Shown piece by piece: positions 62,196 through 64,000 of a DNA stretch of 64,000 bases; position 1 is the first letter of the stretch; each line of letters opens with the position of its first letter. The notes under the pieces were generated by a model. It had not been told where the DNA came from. It saw only the letters and a list, made by a program, of their open reading frames with translations, and made no database searches. The position numbers and the translations under genes were made by a program. This DNA comes from Lysobacteraceae bacterium SCN 69-320. Lineage in GTDB: Bacteria > Pseudomonadota > Gammaproteobacteria > Xanthomonadales > Rhodanobacteraceae. The stretch is from assembly GCA_001725155.1 (NCBI GenBank), contig MEFP01000030.1, positions 558,001 through 622,000 of the forward strand, read 5' to 3'.

Positions 62196-62726
62196 TCAGG
62201 TCGGCATGTACAGCGGATAGAGGTTGCCTTCCTCGCGCTGGATGCGCTGCACGAGCAGGCCGCCGACCGTGCGGTAGTCGGCGAGGAAGCCGTGCATCAG
62301 TCCTTCGGTGTCGCCCTGCGCCTGGTACTTCTTGACGAAGTCGATGACACCGCGCGCGATCGTGTTCATCTCGCGGCGGAAGTCGCGGATCAGGCTGAGA
62401 TTTTCCGCGTCGTCGCGCAGGGTCGATTCGACGTAGTTGTAGAAGCGCACATTCTCCGTGAGCAAATGCGCCTCGAGCCGGGTCTTGAACGCAGTCAGCA
62501 GTGCCGGGATCTCATGGAAGCGGCGCGCCTCGTAGGTACGACCGATCTGCTCGAACAGGGCGACCAGTTCCTGATGGTCGTTCTTCAGTGCCGGCACCAG
62601 CCCCGAGTCGTAGCTCGGCGCACGCGGCGGCGGGATGCTGCCCTGCCGCAGGGAATTCGGCGCCGGGGCCGGAGCCGCGGCGGGTTTGGCCGGCTGGCCG
62701 ATCAGCTTGCGCAGCATGTCGAGCAT
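62196..62726 (-). CDS. Hemerythrin-like domain protein (copy 2)
   Basis: The 176-aa protein starts MLDMLRKLIGQPAKPAAAPA and has the same plan as copy 1. The core has LKNDHQELVALFEQI, LEAHLLTENVRFYNYVESTL, LIRDFRREMNTIARGVIDFV and LLVQRIQREEGNLYPLYMPT. DNA in the core (for example 62320-62400 against 61405-61485) is nearly identical to copy 1, so the duplication is fairly recent or kept similar by gene conversion. The expected HxxxH pair is missing here too. It may sense oxygen or nitric oxide or store iron; this is inference. Confidence 0.85.
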   Translation of the reverse strand: MLDMLRKLIGQPAKPAAAPAPAPNSLRQGSIPPPRAPSYDSGLVPALKNDHQELVALFEQIGRTYEARRFHEIPALLTAFKTRLEAHLLTENVRFYNYVESTLRDDAENLSLIRDFRREMNTIARGVIDFVKKYQAQGDTEGLMHGFLADYRTVGGLLVQRIQREEGNLYPLYMPT

Positions 62727-62918
62727 GGTATCTCCGATGCCGCGTCGGCGGCCTGCGATGACGAAACGCCGGAGCGCGGCGGCGCCCGGTTCATGGACTC
62801 TGAGCTGGTTTCGGAGCGCCCCCTGTGGCGCGCCGTCGCGAGGAAAAGTGCGACGGATACAACATTTGGTCCGAGGTTAACCAATCGCGTGTACAAAAAA
62901 AATAGCGAACAACTCTAA

Positions 62919-62934
62919 TGTGATGATGTGCACA
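62919..62934. promoter_or_regulatory. CRP/Clp-type binding site
   Basis: TGTGA-TGATGT-GCACA matches the CRP/FNR-family consensus TGTGA-N6-TCACA at 9 of 10 positions. It lies in an AT-rich patch with an A8 run (62895-62902), about 193 bp upstream of hemerythrin copy 2 and 50 bp upstream of the promoter for the plus-strand tetR-linked gene. In Xanthomonas-like bacteria the Clp protein, which responds to cyclic di-GMP, uses such sites. Confidence 0.5.
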
Positions 62935-62968
62935 TTTTTTCGACGGTGTGGCGGCGCGTCGCAGGGAC

Positions 62969-62996
62969 TTGAGCATTCCATCACGGATGGTATGGT
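62969..62996 (+). promoter_or_regulatory. Candidate promoter with embedded palindromic operator
   Basis: TTGAGC (62969-62974) and TATGGT (62991-62996) are 16 nt apart, 29 nt before the ATG at 63026. The spacer holds ATTCCATCACGGATGGTAT (62975-62993), a near-perfect palindrome with arms CCATC/GATGG. A repressor there would block RNA polymerase, as expected for autoregulation by the downstream TetR protein. Confidence 0.5.
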
Positions 62997-63025
62997 TGCA
63001 CCCGGCCCGACGACGGAGCGAAGGC

Positions 63026-63381
63026 ATGAACCCCTGGCAGGGCGCCGCGGCAGTCGCCGCCTTCTCGACGTTCCTGATCCATCTCGTCGTCGGCGGCCGT
63101 CGATCGCACGCCCGCTGCTGGCCGCCCGCGATCTTCCACGCGTGCCGCGGCTGACCGTCCACTGCTGCTGGCACATGATCGGCCTGCCGCTGTTCGGCAT
63201 GGCCGCTGCGCCGGCCTGGGCCGTGCACCGGACCAACCCGGTGCTGGGCGGCGCGCTCGCCGTGGCCCTTGCCGCGCCAAGCCGCGGCCTGATCGCCGCT
63301 TGCCGTGTCGAACCCTGGCACATGCCGCAATGGGCCCTGTTCCTGCCGATCGCCGCGCTGTCCGGCCCGGGCCTGCTTTGA
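63026..63381 (+). pseudogene. Small membrane protein gene with an apparent frameshift
   Basis: The ATG at 63026 (GGAG 7 nt upstream) gives MNPWQGAAAVAAFSTFLIHL and then runs into a stop at 63154 in its own frame. From about 63100, another frame continues the expected protein (IARPLLAARDLPRVPRLTVH, CCWHMIGLPLFGMAAAPAWA, PWHMPQWALFLPIAALSGPG) to a stop at 63379-63381. Joined, they give a four-helix protein of about 118 aa of a type I know from other proteobacteria. One or two bases seem to be missing near 63098-63106. The stop overlaps the tetR start (TGATG), so the gene was meant to be coupled to it. Confidence 0.65.
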
Positions 63382-63932
63382 TGGCGCGGCACAGCGAGGT
63401 CGACTGGATCGCGGCCGGCCTGGAATTGCTGGCCGGGCCCGGCCATGCGCGGCTGACCGTCGCCGATCTCTGCGCGCGCACCGGGCGCACCAAGGGCTCG
63501 CTGTATCACCACTATCCCGATATGGCCGCGTACCGTGCGGAGCTGCTGGCGGTCTGGCGCGAACGGCATACCGAACAGCTGATCGCGGCGGCCGAACGCG
63601 AGAGCCGTACCGACGACAAGGCGCGCGTGCTCGACGCGCTGGCCCAGGCGCTGGATCTGCGCCTGGAGCGCGCCGTGCGCAACTGGGCGGCGCACGAGCA
63701 GCAGGCGCGCGAGGCCGTGCAGGCCGTGGACCGCCTGCGAATCGACTACCTGGCCGGCCTCTGTCGCGACGACGGACTGAGCGCAACCGATGCACGCGAC
63801 CACGCCATCCTGACCTATGCGCTCTACCTGGGCCTGCAACAGTTGTCCGGCGCCGACGAGCAGGCCGCACTGCGGCGGCTTTCGTCCAAGGTCGAGTTCG
63901 TGCTGCCGCCGGCCGCGGCGCGGGGCCCGTGA
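63381..63932 (+). CDS. TetR/AcrR family transcriptional regulator
   Basis: The 183-aa protein has an N-terminal TetR helix-turn-helix (about residues 8-55: WIAAGLELLAGPGHARLTVA, LCARTGRTKGSLYHHYPDMA) and a helical C-terminal ligand domain (about 65-180). The start ATG overlaps the preceding stop, and its own stop overlaps the GTG of the next gene (GTGA), so three genes are probably co-translated. It may repress this operon through the palindrome at 62975-62993. The ligand is unknown; the following permease suggests efflux. Confidence 0.9.
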   Translation: MARHSEVDWIAAGLELLAGPGHARLTVADLCARTGRTKGSLYHHYPDMAAYRAELLAVWRERHTEQLIAAAERESRTDDKARVLDALAQALDLRLERAVRNWAAHEQQAREAVQAVDRLRIDYLAGLCRDDGLSATDARDHAILTYALYLGLQQLSGADEQAALRRLSSKVEFVLPPAAARGP

Positions 63933-64000
63933 ACGGCCTCGACGCCAGCCGCATCAGCGGCACCAGCCTGCTCGCCTGGCGCAATCTGAGCCACGACCGC
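63929..64000 (+). CDS. Start of a probable ABC transporter permease (partial)
   Basis: The GTG at 63929 overlaps the tetR stop. Only 24 codons are visible, with SLLAWRNLSHDR, a sequence like the cytosolic N-terminus of DevC/MacB/FtsX-type ABC permeases (AWRNLxHDR before the first helix). The rest is outside the window, so the call is tentative. A TetR-controlled exporter would fit. Confidence 0.4.
   Translation, partial: MNGLDASRISGTSLLAWRNLSHDR

Noticed and set aside
61919-62335. Open frames between the hemerythrin genes
   Set aside because: They run antisense into hemerythrin copy 2, cross the G10 tract, and lack start signals.

Overview
The window is GC-rich, densely coded chromosome from a gammaproteobacterium. 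The best fit is the order Xanthomonadales/Lysobacterales, family Rhodanobacteraceae-like (for example Dokdonella or Rudaea relatives). This rests on the aa3 oxidase cluster with SURF1 and DUF2909, a PutA without a DNA-binding domain, an ExeA/GspB pair, DUF1820, a gpmI-envC-ctpA cluster, hslVU, and secreted proteins with a GxWFDPxxSGxG-type domain. The assignment is inferred from gene content only. No rRNA, tRNA, CRISPR array, prophage or insertion sequence was recognised.

Layout. 1-6,972: cytochrome c oxidase and its assembly genes on the minus strand (ctaC, ctaD, a 49-aa small protein, ctaG, coxC, then SURF1 and a partial membrane protein). They are interrupted by an AraC-type regulator, a 47-aa Cys-rich protein and a plus-strand DUF2909 gene. 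7,481-10,630: putA. 10,655-14,704: two paralogous secreted proteins of unknown function flanking a DUF3592 gene and a Bax-inhibitor-1 gene. 14,894-18,718: exeA/gspB, a rhomboid protease and DUF1820. 18,865-19,095: a dense array of palindromes. 19,128-23,480: gpmI-envC-ctpA. 23,666-27,161: a VNGSI-repeat secreted protein, an M28 peptidase lipoprotein and a TPR membrane protein. 27,191-28,988: small accessory genes including an Arr-type rifampin ADP-ribosyltransferase. 29,172-33,038: a tricorn-like S41 protease and YcgL. 33,401-41,972: a large membrane-anchored ankyrin protein, a secreted protein, a TPR-sulfotransferase, a KefB/C-type antiporter and a small membrane protein. 42,003-46,149: rnk, an RLAN/RimK ATP-grasp ligase divergent from a GNAT, a thioredoxin-fold protein and a UPF0316 protein. 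46,175-50,516: a LysR regulator, a lipoprotein methyltransferase, rluE, a second methyltransferase and an SRPBCC protein. 50,743-55,279: a MotA/ExbB-OmpA pair, tatD and a secreted protein. 55,446-60,015: hrpB and hslVU. 60,252-64,000: DUF3050, tandem hemerythrins, a frameshifted membrane-protein gene, a TetR regulator and the start of a probable ABC permease.

Most of the window is core metabolism and envelope biology. The least explained parts are the RLAN/RimK-GNAT-thioredoxin locus, the secreted paralog pair around the BI-1 gene, the palindrome array at 18.9-19.1 kb, a structured element with a T8 tract at 12.5 kb, and the hemerythrin tandem with possible Clp/CRP and TetR-type sites nearby. 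A dispersed repeat family (about 38 bp, TAGGTTGCGGTGAGC...) occurs in inverted pairs at three intergenic loci. GC content is so high that long open frames occur opposite most genes; these were judged to be shadows. All functional statements come from reading the sequence and from knowledge of the families; no database search was run.
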